DNA of 64,000 nucleotides from Gyrodactylus bullatarudis (GCA_012064415.1 SSNU01000208.1:525725-589724); one strand, 5' to 3'. Shown: positions 30,401-36,499, numbered from the stretch's first letter. The notes: generated from the sequence alone by a model not told the origin. Made by a program: numbers and translations.

Positions 30401-32816
30401 GCAGTTTGCTGAGCTCAAAAATACCTCTGTCAAATTAATTCGTGTAATTGTAAAAAGAAAGATCTTTCATGTGATTCTAAGTGCCATCATTTCCTGTCTT
30501 GCTCAAATAAATAAAAATTATGAATTGGATATTTTGATCCAACTTTCATTACTTTCTTATATGATAGTGATTAGGTCTCCAGTGATATCATCTTGAAAGT
30601 TTTGAATAAGAAAAAAGACAAACTTGACAAGCCCAGTACGAGATTAGGTTATTCTTTAAATTTTAATTATATTAAGGATATACTAGTTTTAAGATTATAG
30701 TAGGATATTTATATAGAAACTAATTTTAAGAATATATACTGTAACATATATTACTTCCATCTCGTATATAGTTTTGTAGTTTATTAAACTTGGTGAGGAT
30801 TTTTCTTTTCTTATTCTTATCAAGATTCCCCATCATCATTATCATAAATAACATCAGAGGAATGTGTAAATGAAGATGAGACACTCTCTGAATCTCTATA
30901 GTCTAAATAATCTAGATTATTTATCCAAAACCTGAGCGTAGATGCTGACATTGTAATCTCAGTTTTGGGCGTTATTCTCTCTCGGTATTCCTAATCTAGT
31001 GTATTTAGTTTATGAGGAATTATATTAATCTAATCAATCTTTCAGGTTGGCCCTTGGAAAAGGTGACTTTCAATGTAAAAGCATCGTTGAATATGCTTAG
31101 AAGATTCCTTGATCAGGAATGGTCAAACAGTAACAAGACTGTGATAATGAATCATTGGTTTTTTATTGATGGTGAGTCCTTGAACTATTCCTAGGTCAAC
31201 GCACCTATGATTTATGAGTATGCTGAATACGAATATACTCTGATCGGTTCTAGTAGTATGAATAGTTATTCATAATTTTTGGTAATCTTGAAGGGTTTTT
31301 TCAGGTCTCGACCAATAGAAATATACAGACTATAGATTATTTACTATTTTGATTAATTTCATTCTTCTACATAGCTGAAAAGAAACTCTTGGTTCCCTCA
31401 GTTGAAGAGAACCACAAGAAAATCTATCAAATCCTAATCGAAAGCCATCTACTCATCTTGGTGGTAGTTGAAAATATTGATGAGATTCCAATAGACCTCT
31501 TCCTGCCCTCCTCTACAAATGTTCACAATAATTCCAATAGTTATTCAACAAAGGCTCGTCATTATCAGACCCTCAATCCCCTATGGAAGTCAGATACTGA
31601 TGTATGTACCATTGAAAGGATTCCTCTCCCCCCTCCATTAATTTCATTCTTATCTTTTTTATTTAGATTACCTTTACCAATTCCATCAATAGATGCAATC
31701 ATGATCTCAACTTGGATTTGTAAGTAGATCTATTTTTATATTCAAGCAAAAAGTTTACCTGAAATAAAATCCTGTTATTGTTTGATATTGAGATAAATGT
31801 TCACAACTTGTGCTTAATTACCGTTAAGAGAGAATAAATAAATATCTAACAATAGACTAATGTGGGAGTTATAAATACTCTCTCTCTTCATTTGATTAAC
31901 CACTGGTTAATAACCAGACATTTATTATACACTGATCCAGAGAATTTGTATAGAGATTATGATTTATAATTGTCTAAAGTGTAATAAAAAGTATTTTCAA
32001 CTTTTTTTTCCTGGATAAAAATGTAGATTAAAAGATATTCCTAATTCCGTTTTAGAAAACTAAGCAAGATGATTATCTCCGTATAAAGATTGTACACATT
32101 TGAATTACATTGTTTATCACTTCTAAAAGTCAAAATAAAATCACAAAGATACTCTAAAGTAGAATACTAATTAACTAATTAATTATTTTATACCCGTGAA
32201 GAAAATCCATAGAGAATCCTGAAATAGTTAGCGAAGGTGAAAATATTCCAGGGCCTATTTGTGATGAATCCCTGTCAGACGATAAATCCAGTGACAATAA
32301 ACCCTGTTATAATTCTCGAGATCATGAATTAACCGATGGCTATGATACTTCGTCCAGCTCATCCTCTTCAGAACATATGAGAAATTCGAAATTTGATAAA
32401 AAGAATTTTAGAAGATGTGCCTTTCGTCATAAGAGTAGTAGTAGGTTTCTCTCCATTCTTTTTTGTCTCTTATTTCTTATTCTCTCCCTGTAGGTATCAA
32501 GGTATTCTCAGAATTTCCCGAGGAGAAAGAAGATCCTGATAACTATGCAATAATATTGCCACCCACATTTGGACGTAAGAAAAAGTGCTCTCAGAAACGT
32601 ATGAAATGCTTCAGTGTTGATAATGATGATTCAGATCTTAATTCTCTCTTCCTCAATGCATGCCGTAATGGATCTTTGGATGAAGTGAAAAAACTCATTG
32701 CACAAGGTGCCAACGTCAACTCAAGAGATGCAAATGGTGAAAGGGCCACCAACATTGCTTCAAAATGTCAAAATAATGAAGTTTTCAACTACCTTATGAA
32801 TAATCAAGATGGATGA
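202..32816 (+). CDS. DGKZ: Type IV diacylglycerol kinase (zeta/iota/rdgA type), 5'-partial, 18 visible exons
   Basis: This enzyme phosphorylates diacylglycerol to phosphatidic acid and so ends diacylglycerol signalling. Exons: 202-282, 351-416, 6206-6268, 13261-13320, 17243-17407, 18450-18613, 20158-20326, 21749-21819, 21889-22001, 24273-24574, 24912-25108, 25951-25968 (optional), 28796-28911, 31046-31171, 31375-31601, 31667-31719, 32202-32440, 32494-32816. All phases close to give 850 visible residues. Order: two C1 zinc fingers (about 9-60 and 72-115), catalytic domain with NPKSGG and the ATP-binding GGDGT (about 216-220) and [15 protein letters not shown], accessory domain with [20 protein letters not shown] and [11 protein letters not shown], a Ser/Asp-rich linker, then one clear ankyrin repeat. 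That order is typical of DGK zeta/iota and fly rdgA. There is no obvious MARCKS-like basic block, and the C-terminus ends NNQDG instead of the vertebrate PDZ ligand ETAV. The start codon is left of the window. A candidate poly(A) signal AATAAA is at 32948-32953. Confidence 0.93.
520..1529. repeat. Foldback element FB1 (inverted arms of about 160 bp)
   Basis: The left arm 520-682 and right arm 1373-1529 are reverse complements with scattered mismatches (shared TAGAACTCGATA, AATCAAGCCTCTGATCAT, GAAGAAAAACTCTGAC). The spacer of about 690 bp shows no convincing coding. It lies in the intron after the first two visible kinase exons. Confidence 0.85.
1531..2276. repeat. Foldback element FB2 with near-perfect arms
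   Basis: Arms 1531-1667 and about 2140-2276 are nearly perfect reverse complements ending GTTACC...GGTAAC and flanked on both sides by ATATAT, which may be a target duplication. The arms carry TGAGGGCTTAGATTAGCT and its complement. High arm identity suggests recent insertion. It abuts the right arm of FB1. No transposase is visible inside. Confidence 0.88.
2732..3455. repeat. Foldback element FB3 (arms of about 300 bp)
   Basis: Arms 2732-3040 and 3161-3455 form a long hairpin with a loop of about 120 bp. The terminus reads AGCTATTCTCGATGAATTTG, then GGAATTCATG and a TTTTTACAAAAATCTCA block. That terminus is shared with elements at 14808, 16486, 28380 and 48552. No coding capacity. Confidence 0.88.
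3456..4239 (+). other. Upstream region of the nested transporter, with microsatellites
   Basis: No gene is seen. The stretch holds (ATC)n at about 3873-3898, (GA)n at about 3915-3930 running into a CA-rich tract, and (GAT)n at about 3970-3983. The ATC and GAT tracts are complementary and could pair. This interval must contain the promoter of the nested transporter gene if that gene is transcribed on its own; no clear TATA position can be assigned. Confidence 0.5.
4240..5607 (+). CDS. MFS-like multi-pass transporter, intronless, nested in a DGK intron
   Basis: An uninterrupted 455-residue frame opens at ATG 4240 (purine at -3, G at +4). I chose it over the upstream TTG-initiated frame. It has about 11-12 hydrophobic segments separated by short loops and a longer polar central loop (around residues 215-250, [13 protein letters not shown]). 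The second segment ends [11 protein letters not shown], which resembles the GxLSDxxGRR loop of major facilitator and SLC46-type carriers. Substrate unknown. It lies wholly within the 5.8-kb kinase intron on the same strand, with its own poly(A) signal AATAAA at about 5667. Its coding base composition is clearly less AT-rich than the surrounding intron. Absence of introns suggests a retrocopy or a single-exon family. Alternatives: another polytopic carrier family. Confidence 0.75.
   Translation: MATFLKEYLSTTNVALFFINMTKFLILVEEYYIIQFLWLHLYDFWPSLSHLTYPLIAIAGCLSDVIMRFFIKIILSYYEDNHSSNDGQINASGKDQNVKWSLISIFLGCLTSVSSTALYGLAFHPGIMFVARILNSLRGIFFNPLWNIKTHFVRESNVSFMKRISVHFCFICFAFIFAPVMNIWHESVKGQKFALEKLNSRNFISSILVSLWILNTLFCFFFIKKVVDHFSMEENNANFRPVQMNITELFSKGNFKLKIFLFIIFTTAAAELIAFTPFLNVEFNYGPIGISVMFLILKAPTILSLLIIANFPKQLHSIYTLYICIGFLFLSVIMAAISVESLSPTQPKLASVIFIISNLMNSAVFPIAITACMVRCCEFNVHVMQELHRIGLLFGFILGTCLWALKATIFIILAIILILIFIAISVKPRIIEDTTAMEEVDDSETVEENIELIAR
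5608..6205 (+). other. Intron remainder after the nested gene
   Basis: The 3' untranslated region and poly(A) signal of the nested gene (AATAAA at 5667-5672) are followed by AT-rich intron up to the TATAG acceptor at 6201-6205. I see no further gene or recognisable repeat. Confidence 0.5.
6206..6268 (+). CDS. DGKZ: DGK exon: end of first C1 and linker
   Basis: A 63-nt phase-0 exon encodes [20 protein letters not shown]. The Cys of CRTTY is seven residues after the CHIDC cysteine, which completes the C1 spacing. It is flanked by a TATAG acceptor and a GTGAGT donor, after a 5.8-kb intron that holds the nested transporter. Confidence 0.85.
6913..7260 (+). repeat. Possible non-LTR retrotransposon 3' remnant
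   Basis: The stretch opens CTAGCTGATCCGAACCCGC and later has ATTAAAATTGGTCGGGTAGT followed by TTAGACGTCC. This resembles the 3' untranslated end common in arthropod non-LTR elements, where a conserved TTCAAATCGGTTCAGTAGTTT-like block precedes the tail. Resemblance is from memory of the motif only. No ORF. Confidence 0.3.
7574..8101 (+). repeat. Dispersed ~530-bp repeat (family R530), copy 1
   Basis: This copy matches 36745-37860 (same strand, interrupted) and 50281-50663 (opposite strand). Its ends are similar in inverted orientation (CTTAAAGACCCAGAG at the left; the complement of CTTTAAGCCCCAGCGG at the right), as in a MITE. Shared internal blocks include TCATATATGGGACAG (complement), GCCATAATT and TTTCAGAAAAGTGGT. 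No ORF. Confidence 0.8.
8242..8495. repeat. Foldback FB4, almost perfect 105-bp arms
   Basis: Arms 8242-8347 and 8390-8495 differ at only a few positions and flank a loop of about 42 bp. Shared text includes TAGAAATATTTCGTTCTA, CCCACAGGAACGTCTTATTT and TTAGCCCATGTCGCTGAATG. The 20 bp to the left (AGCACCTATACT) also precede the shorter relative at 59855-59965, so the hairpin is part of a larger repeat unit. Confidence 0.92.
8908..9115 (+). repeat. Dispersed repeat pair member (partner 20928-21150)
   Basis: This segment aligns with 20928-21150 in the same orientation with moderate identity (shared TTTTGGATCATTTTCCTT-like text, GTGATAAT, AAAAATTCAAA, GAATTCG). Both copies lie in kinase introns. 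Unknown family, no coding. Confidence 0.55.
9116..11178 (+). other. Kinase intron, no gene seen
   Basis: AT-rich intronic sequence with short frames only. No splice-flanked coding segment, RNA gene or convincing repeat was found between the repeat at 8908 and the SINE at 11179. Confidence 0.4.
11179..11323 (-). mobile_element. tRNA-derived SINE, copy 1
   Basis: On the minus strand the head reads GTGTGGCGTAGTGG, with box A TGGCGTAGTGG (complement of 11306-11316), and box B GGTTCAGACCC (complement of 11251-11261). The body ends in a TTTCAAAAAAAA tail (complement of about 11180-11192). The tail matches copy 2 at 49592. The box A to box B spacing fits a tRNA head. The cloverleaf is degraded, so this is not a tRNA gene. 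Confidence 0.78.
11324..13260 (+). other. Kinase intron with one repeat
   Basis: Besides a dispersed repeat at 11797-11960, this interval shows only short frames and no splice-flanked exon until the acceptor TTCTAG at 13255-13260. AT-rich throughout. Confidence 0.4.
11797..11960 (+). repeat. Dispersed repeat (partner 50112-50236, inverted)
   Basis: The block TGCTATATTTTTGCTAGCCA, then GGCATAAGAATGCCAT, recurs in reverse complement at 50112-50236, along with upstream ACTATGTTCA-like text. Unknown family. Confidence 0.65.
13261..13320 (+). CDS. DGKZ: DGK exon: start of second C1
   Basis: A 60-nt phase-0 exon encodes [20 protein letters not shown], nearly matching the extended cysteine-rich domain of DGK zeta ([13 protein letters not shown]). 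It has a TTCTAG acceptor and a GTAAGC donor. It lies between introns of about 7.0 and 3.9 kb. Confidence 0.93.
13321..14807 (+). other. Kinase intron, no gene seen
   Basis: No coding segment, RNA gene or convincing repeat was found here. The sequence is AT-rich with scattered short frames. Confidence 0.4.
14808..15027. repeat. Small foldback FB10 of the FB3 superfamily
   Basis: Ends pair as CGATGGGAATTCATGATTTT with AAAAATTCATCGAAAATAGC; the arms also carry TTTTTACAAAAA and its complement. The termini match FB3 (2732) and FB9 (28380). Arms are short and imperfect, and the interior shows an AAATCGCGCTAGCTCGAAAT stretch with no ORF. Confidence 0.6.
15028..16485 (+). other. Kinase intron, no gene seen
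   Basis: Several frames of 60-100 codons occur on both strands, but none has flanking splice sites that fit the kinase phase or any recognisable domain. I see no RNA gene here. Confidence 0.4.
16486..17083. repeat. Foldback FB7 (arms of about 230 bp)
   Basis: Arms 16486-16715 and 16850-17083 are imperfect reverse complements. Both this element and the one at 48552-49107 carry TTGGAATCCTACTCATGTT, ATATGGCC(A/C)TTTTTCAAATT and TTTTACAGAAAT-type text, so they are copies of one family. The terminus AGCTAATTGATATGAAATTT is at the right end (complement). Frames inside are by-products of the arms. Confidence 0.85.
17243..17407 (+). CDS. DGKZ: DGK exon: rest of second C1
   Basis: A 165-nt phase-0 exon reads [20 protein letters not shown], then FHKNPQC, then [20 protein letters not shown]. 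The Cys/His positions and the CSLG-H-V-PP-WI block match DGK zeta/iota. It starts 143 bp after a foldback element (16486-17083). Confidence 0.94.
17777..17987. repeat. Foldback FB11
   Basis: Arms 17777-17861 and 17921-17987 pair over AATGAGGAAAACCGTTTTTC, AACTGATTGG and GGATCAAAAGTTTTGAACCG. The left arm has an extra stretch of about 17 bases that the right lacks. It lies in the 1-kb intron before the catalytic exon. Confidence 0.82.
18450..18613 (+). CDS. DGKZ: DGK exon: start of catalytic domain
   Basis: The exon starts after a TTAG acceptor in phase 0 and reads through [18 protein letters not shown] and LLNPRQVF. The donor GTACGT after position 18613 leaves two bases. Joining to the next exon gives exactly the spacing between NPRQVF and CGGDGT seen in human DGK zeta, which is why I chose this donor over the GT after PRQ. 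Confidence 0.88.
18614..20157 (+). other. Kinase intron, no gene seen
   Basis: A 1.5-kb AT-rich intron. Frames of 70-90 codons occur on both strands without domain content or usable splice context. Confidence 0.4.
20158..20326 (+). CDS. DGKZ: DGK exon: GGDGT ATP-binding motif
   Basis: A 169-nt exon encodes [19 protein letters not shown] and [20 protein letters not shown]. It contains the glycine-rich nucleotide-binding motif that is the family signature. It ends in phase 0 at a GTAAGT donor. Confidence 0.96.
20928..21150 (+). repeat. Dispersed repeat pair member (partner 8908-9115)
   Basis: See the partner at 8908-9115. The shared order of blocks in the same orientation makes common origin likely, but identity is only moderate. 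Confidence 0.55.
21749..22001 (+). CDS. DGKZ: DGK exons around the FNNYFSLG motif
   Basis: Exons 21749-21819 and 21889-22001 are separated by a 69-bp intron. They encode [28 protein letters not shown] and [19 protein letters not shown], the start of the accessory domain. Phases 2 and 1 join correctly with their neighbours. Confidence 0.93.
22002..24272 (+). other. Kinase intron, no gene seen
   Basis: A 2.3-kb intron, very AT-rich toward its 3' end. No repeat pair within the window and no coding segment was recognised. Confidence 0.4.
24273..24574 (+). CDS. DGKZ: DGK exon: accessory domain
   Basis: A 302-nt exon, the longest of the kinase core. It reads through [45 protein letters not shown] and [14 protein letters not shown], all landmark segments of the DGK accessory domain. 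Confidence 0.96.
24912..25108 (+). CDS. DGKZ: DGK exon: end of accessory domain
   Basis: A 197-nt exon starts [19 protein letters not shown] and includes [10 protein letters not shown], the conserved end of the accessory domain. It ends SYTSMN in phase 2 (AA before a GTGAGT donor). This donor can join either of two downstream exons that both begin with T-GAY-GAY. Confidence 0.94.
25951..25968 (+). CDS. DGKZ: DGK 18-nt optional microexon
   Basis: An 18-base segment lies between a strong TTTTCCAG acceptor and a GTAACT donor. It keeps the frame whether included or skipped, adding six residues (DDPSQS in place of a direct join). Its first six bases nearly repeat those of the next exon (TGATGA against TGACGA). 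Transcript evidence is absent, so it could be a chance splice-site pair. Confidence 0.5.
26488..26605. repeat. Foldback FB5
   Basis: Arms 26488-26531 and 26561-26605 pair over AGCTTTTATTTCA, CGGTTCTC and CAGACTCTTACA, leaving a loop of about 30 bp. It is in the intron that also contains the 18-nt microexon. Confidence 0.85.
27417..28182. repeat. Inverted repeat split by a hAT-like MITE
   Basis: GAATTCTACAAGACCGA (from 27416) followed by TATAACCAAA is the reverse complement of a right arm that is now split: TTTGGTTA before 27601 and TATAACTCAGTCTTGTAGAA after 28157. Removing 27601-28157 with one copy of the short flank restores the arm. Confidence 0.6.
27601..28157. mobile_element. hAT-like non-autonomous element (MITE), 557 bp
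   Basis: Terminal inverted repeats CTAGGGCGGT at 27601-27610 and AACCGCCCTAG at the right end are flanked by TTACAA and TTATAA, a probable 6-bp target duplication with one change. The interior has many copies of TTGCTATTTTT, like subterminal transposase-binding repeats. No ORF. The superfamily call (hAT) rests on the terminal sequence style only. Confidence 0.65.
28380..28533. repeat. Small foldback FB9 of the FB3 superfamily
   Basis: Left ATTCTCAATGAATTTGGGAA pairs with right TTCCAAAATTCATCGAGAAT, and ATCATATTTTGATAAAAATC with its complement. Arms are about 70 bp and nearly complete, with a small loop. Termini match FB3. Confidence 0.85.
28796..28911 (+). CDS. DGKZ: DGK exon downstream of the accessory domain
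   Basis: A 116-nt exon encodes [19 protein letters not shown] and [14 protein letters not shown], corresponding to the HDYEALHYDKEQL region of DGK zeta. Acceptor TTTCAG, donor GTGAGC; it closes the phase on both sides. Confidence 0.82.
29844..30752. repeat. Foldback FB6 (arms of about 170 bp) with a short internal frame
   Basis: Arms 29844-30017 and 30581-30752 are almost perfect complements (ATAACCTAATCTCGTACTAG; GACAAACTTGACAAGCC; GGATATACTAGTTTTAAGAT). The interior has a short frame from ATG 30135 that reads [20 protein letters not shown] and stops at 30233-30235. Its source is unknown; it may be captured host sequence. Confidence 0.85.
31046..31601 (+). CDS. DGKZ: DGK exons: C-terminal conserved region
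   Basis: Exons 31046-31171 and 31375-31601 encode [35 protein letters not shown] and [15 protein letters not shown]. They align with the SPKWCFLDA to IDRAQEHLNYV part of DGK zeta. The donors are GTGAGT and GTATGT. Confidence 0.82.
31667..32440 (+). CDS. DGKZ: DGK exons: Ser/Asp-rich linker
   Basis: Exons 31667-31719 and 32202-32440 encode [17 protein letters not shown] and a low-complexity linker with [14 protein letters not shown] and seven consecutive serines after DGYDT. The acceptor of the second exon is uncertain. I use AAG at 32201, but TTAG at 32230 also keeps frame with a shorter product. The end (A before GTAGGT) is set by phase with the last exon. Confidence 0.68.
32494..32816 (+). 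CDS. DGKZ: DGK last exon: ankyrin repeat and stop
   Basis: The last exon follows a 53-bp intron and reads [29 protein letters not shown], then [20 protein letters not shown] and [15 protein letters not shown], one clear ankyrin repeat with a second degenerate one. It stops at TGA 32814-32816. Vertebrate zeta/iota enzymes carry several ankyrin repeats and a PDZ ligand; this ending is shorter. Confidence 0.9.
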
Positions 32817-33123
32817 TTAAATCAAAGTTATAGAACAGTTTTTTTGGGGGAAGAGAGAGAGCACCATAATTAAATGAGATTACAAGTTGTGATATGCCAA
32901 GATTACTATTTGAGGATATTTTTATATTCATTTCTTTTATATTCATCAATAAAATGTTATATATTATGTATAGGAAATACAGATTATTTCAGATTATATT
33001 TTAAAAAAGATACCTTTTAACAATAATTTATTCATCTCTTTATTGAAATATAAGTCAGGAATAGATTTACATTCGGTTAATTCGTCTTGAAGCTAAAATT
33101 TGGTAATTCTTTTTTCTCTATTG

Positions 33124-33582
33124 CTATGGTTGAGATACTTTTCTATAAATGAATATGGATGCTAGGATAATAATTCCTGCGACAGCTATTGGACCTGGAG
33201 ATAGAAGACTAAAATTTAAAATTCTATTGACTAAAGATATCTTACGCGTGCATGGGACATTTCCGTACAGTCTATATGTGCAGGAGAGGATACAACATTA
33301 AAGAGAAATAACGACTTACCTTTAATTCACCAACATAGTACTTATCCAAAAGTCCTTGGGCATAATCAGAGTGCATGACATCATCGAATTCCTCCGTGGA
33401 GTCTTTGCCACAGGCTTCAAGTAGAACTCTACCACCTCCAGGATGCTTGAAAATGTTTAGTTTAAGAGTATTACTTGGTTAATAAATTTTGTGACATCAT
33501 AAACTTTATCTCTTATGCAGATATAAGCATTTTCTTTGGTATTTAAAGTCTTGATATCTTCAAGAGTAAAGGTTTTCGACAT
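33124..33582 (-). CDS. CYB5: Tail-anchored cytochrome b5, four exons
   Basis: A heme-binding electron carrier that serves ER desaturases, hydroxylases and P450s. Exons on the minus strand: 33582-33475, 33445-33320, 33271-33246, 33208-33124; introns of 29, 48 and 37 bp, all GT-AG. The 114-residue product starts MSKTFTLEDIKTLN, has DKVYDVTKFINQHPGGGRVL with the axial heme histidine in HPGG, the second heme histidine in FDDVMHSDYA, and KYYVGELK at the domain end. A hydrophobic tail (IAVAGIIILASIFIYRK) near the C-terminus fits an ER anchor. The usual linker before the tail is short. Exon 3 is only 26 nt. The gene is convergent with the kinase (stops 307 bp apart). Possible AATAAA signals lie at 33044-33039 and 33032-33027. 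Confidence 0.93.
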
Positions 33583-36086
33583 AATCTTGAAATTTATATC
33601 TTGTGATTTTAAAAATTCTAAATAATAAAACACATAATTTTAGATAAGAAACAAACATTTGTTAAAATTTTACTATCAGCTCAATTTCTTCAAAAAATTA
33701 TCGAATTAATTTTATTATTCAATGTATACTTTGAAGTAACCACATGATAATAATAATTATTTTCAAAAATTCTTCTTTTACGCTGAATGCAGTGCAGGGA
33801 GTACCGAGATTATCTCAAACTTTTCACTATTGTGTATAATTCTCTATTTTAAATAATCTCCGATTCTACTCAGAAATACCTTTGTACTGAAATAGCCCAT
33901 CCATATGATCAAAATTTTCTCTAAAATTCAATTTTTCATCATGAACATATTACAAAGGACATGTTTAATTGAAAAATCTGTCGCATTTTACATGAAATAT
34001 GTTTTCCAAAGCAGATTTTAAACATGATTTTAAAGAAATAAACTTCCATAATAGCCAGATGTTTCCTTATTATTACACTTACTTGCTATAAAATAGATTT
34101 TTTATTCACTATATATCTGCGTGTATAGATGGTACAAATAGAAAGATGCACGCAAACATTAAAATCATAATGGTAATTGTATCTGGCACATTGAATTGTA
34201 CAGCTTACTGGGATTGAATATGCACAAAAATGAATAGTCATCATTAGGCCTTATTTTATACCAATGCAGCTAATAAATACTTGGCTCATGACATAATTAC
34301 AATCCTCAAGAAAAGAAAACGTTCCTCAGTTTTTTTCACACATGTTCCTAGATTTCTATTACTTACTAAAATTTCCCTTGTTATTTGTGTAAAAAGCAAA
34401 CATAACTTGAATAGAGTATAAAATATTTCAGTTCAACAAAGAAAATTTAGAAATCTTGTATATTTCAAGTTTTGTATGAAAAATTCGTATCTGGCGAGGA
34501 AAAGCTGCAGAACCTACCTGAATTTGAACGCAATGGGCTGGAAGGTGTAACATTCTTCATAAAGGGGTAATCTGTAATTGCAAGAGAGATTACCATAGGT
34601 AAATTACAATTGAATCAAAGTCTGGAATCAAAGCATTAAACATTGAATTACATTTCTAACCTATGACCTTCAACTGATTAATTCTCAGATTTGCCAACAA
34701 GTTTCGAATGATGAATCATTTTATGATAAAAGTCTTTACTTAATTCATCAAGAGATTATCGTAAATCAATCATACAATTTCCCGTCATTACTTTTGACCC
34801 TCGCTCTAAAGAAAATAAACAGAAACAATCTACAGTCTCAAGAAAGTGTTCTCGAAGAAAATTTGAGTTGTCAACTAACGGGTTGAACAGACAAATAAAA
34901 AACTGGATTTCTGGTGCTAAAAGACCCAGAAAAAGAAGTACAAGCATTCTCAAGCATTAAAAGGTTCAGAATATTTTCAAGGTTAAAATATGAAAAATTC
35001 AGATTTCTACCGCAAGGGTTAAATATGAAAATTAAACTTTGAAAATTTTAATTTTTTTATGAAATACTTCGAGCTATAAAGAGGTTGCTTAAACGAGTCT
35101 GGTCTTAAATGTTAGGATAATTTGAGGCTTTCCTAATCTATTTGACTGTTGAATGAATGAAACATTTTCAAAAAGCTCAATCGTGATTTAGCATGATTTT
35201 TATGATAAAAATATTTATTGAAATCCAGAAATTCATAAAATAGGCATTCTTGTTACATCTAAGTAGGACAGAGTACGGTAAGGTGAAATATTTAACCTCA
35301 TATTAGTACCAACTTTTTTGATAGAACCATCAATTCAAAGTATTATTTTGTATTGAATCATGCTTCCCCATTATGTGATTCAGTTTTGAAAATCCAGAAT
35401 TTTTTCAAATTGCCACCCAATTTTCAATGAATTCATACTACCCAATCACTAAATTCCGGAATATCTTGTCCATTTAATGAGTTTCTCAAGTTTTATCTTC
35501 AAAAATAGTAATCTTATCATCAAGAGGGCCTTCATAGTGAATTTCGTTGTCTAATAGTGTCCATAGGATGTTGTGGGAAAAATGGACAATGACATAATGA
35601 AGGGTGACTTTCTCGCTTTAAAAATATGATCTGAGTACTAGATTTTATCAGAAAAGTTAGTACGCCTGTAAGTTTTTTGTAGAATAAAAATTCACATCAA
35701 CCTAGTGCAGAGTCTATTTTAGAGTTGATTGCTCTATTCTCTTTTAATGAGAGTCTCCTACTCTAACTAATCCGGTGATGATTGATGATATTAGTACTTG
35801 AAAATTTTTTTGATAATCATTTAATAGTATTACAGAGGAATTTTGATTCTACAAATTCGATTGAGAAAACCACTCAATCCAGAATAAATGAACTTTTGAC
35901 CTGTATGTCGATAAGTAAGTATACTGTGACATTTCAGAATTATAAACTACTGATTTGAAACATGTCATAAATGAGATTACTTTTTGACCCATGTCTAAAC
36001 ACCATCGGGGAGAGGAACATGACTAACGTCAGTAGTTTGCACCCAAATTTCCCCCTTAAATGAGCGTGCCTTCTTTTTTCAGTTGT
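33583..36086 (-). other. Region upstream of cytochrome b5; one possible minus-strand exon
   Basis: No gene is clear. A 54-nt minus-strand segment 34572-34519 has a good acceptor (TCTCTTGCAATTACAG) and donor (GTAGGT) and two open frames. It could be an upstream untranslated exon of cytochrome b5, whose ATG lies three bases after a possible acceptor (TTTCAAG). The rest is AT-rich with nothing recognised. Confidence 0.35.
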
Positions 36087-36499
36087 ATGGAAAAACTTTT
36101 ACTTTTTATCATTTTGACATTTTTTTCTATCAAAAAAAGTTTGTTTCCACCCAATAAACCCAGGAGCGAAAGAATTCGTTTATCAATGGCATACATTCCC
36201 TCACAGGGAGTGAAAAAGTTTGTAACTAGGCTTCCAACAGGCTTCCTAGAAGAGAATCAATTTTGCTACATTTTCAATGCCGAAAAATTAAACAGAGTTT
36301 TCTGACACACTCTCTCTGGACAACATTCAGGAATGGTAATCCTGTGGAAAATCACACAGTAAAGAAGAATGTTTTTATTCAAACACATGAAAAGTGTTGG
36401 AAAAAACAGTTGAAATTTATGAAAAAATGGCAGAATTTTTTAAAGACAAAGACGAAAAACCTCAAAGAACAACCAAGTTCCCTTGAGAATGATTATTAA
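36087..36499 (+). CDS. Possible small secreted or membrane protein gene, structure uncertain
   Basis: ATG 36087 opens with a signal-like hydrophobic N-terminus (MEKLLLFIILTFFSIKK) and stays open to 36305 through SERIRLSMAYIPSQGVKKF and LPTGFLEENQFCYIFN. A second frame, open until TAA 36497-36499, reads NVFIQTHEKCWKKQLKFMKK and is lysine-rich. A phase-compatible intron from the GT after 36300 to an AG near 36366 would join them. AATAAA follows at about 36525. No family recognised; it could equally be a decayed gene or chance frames. Confidence 0.3.

Noticed and set aside
33209..33320. Cytochrome b5 path using the donor GTGAAT inside GELK
   Set aside because: It would remove the conserved GEL end of the heme domain; the 26-nt microexon path keeps GELK and closes all phases.
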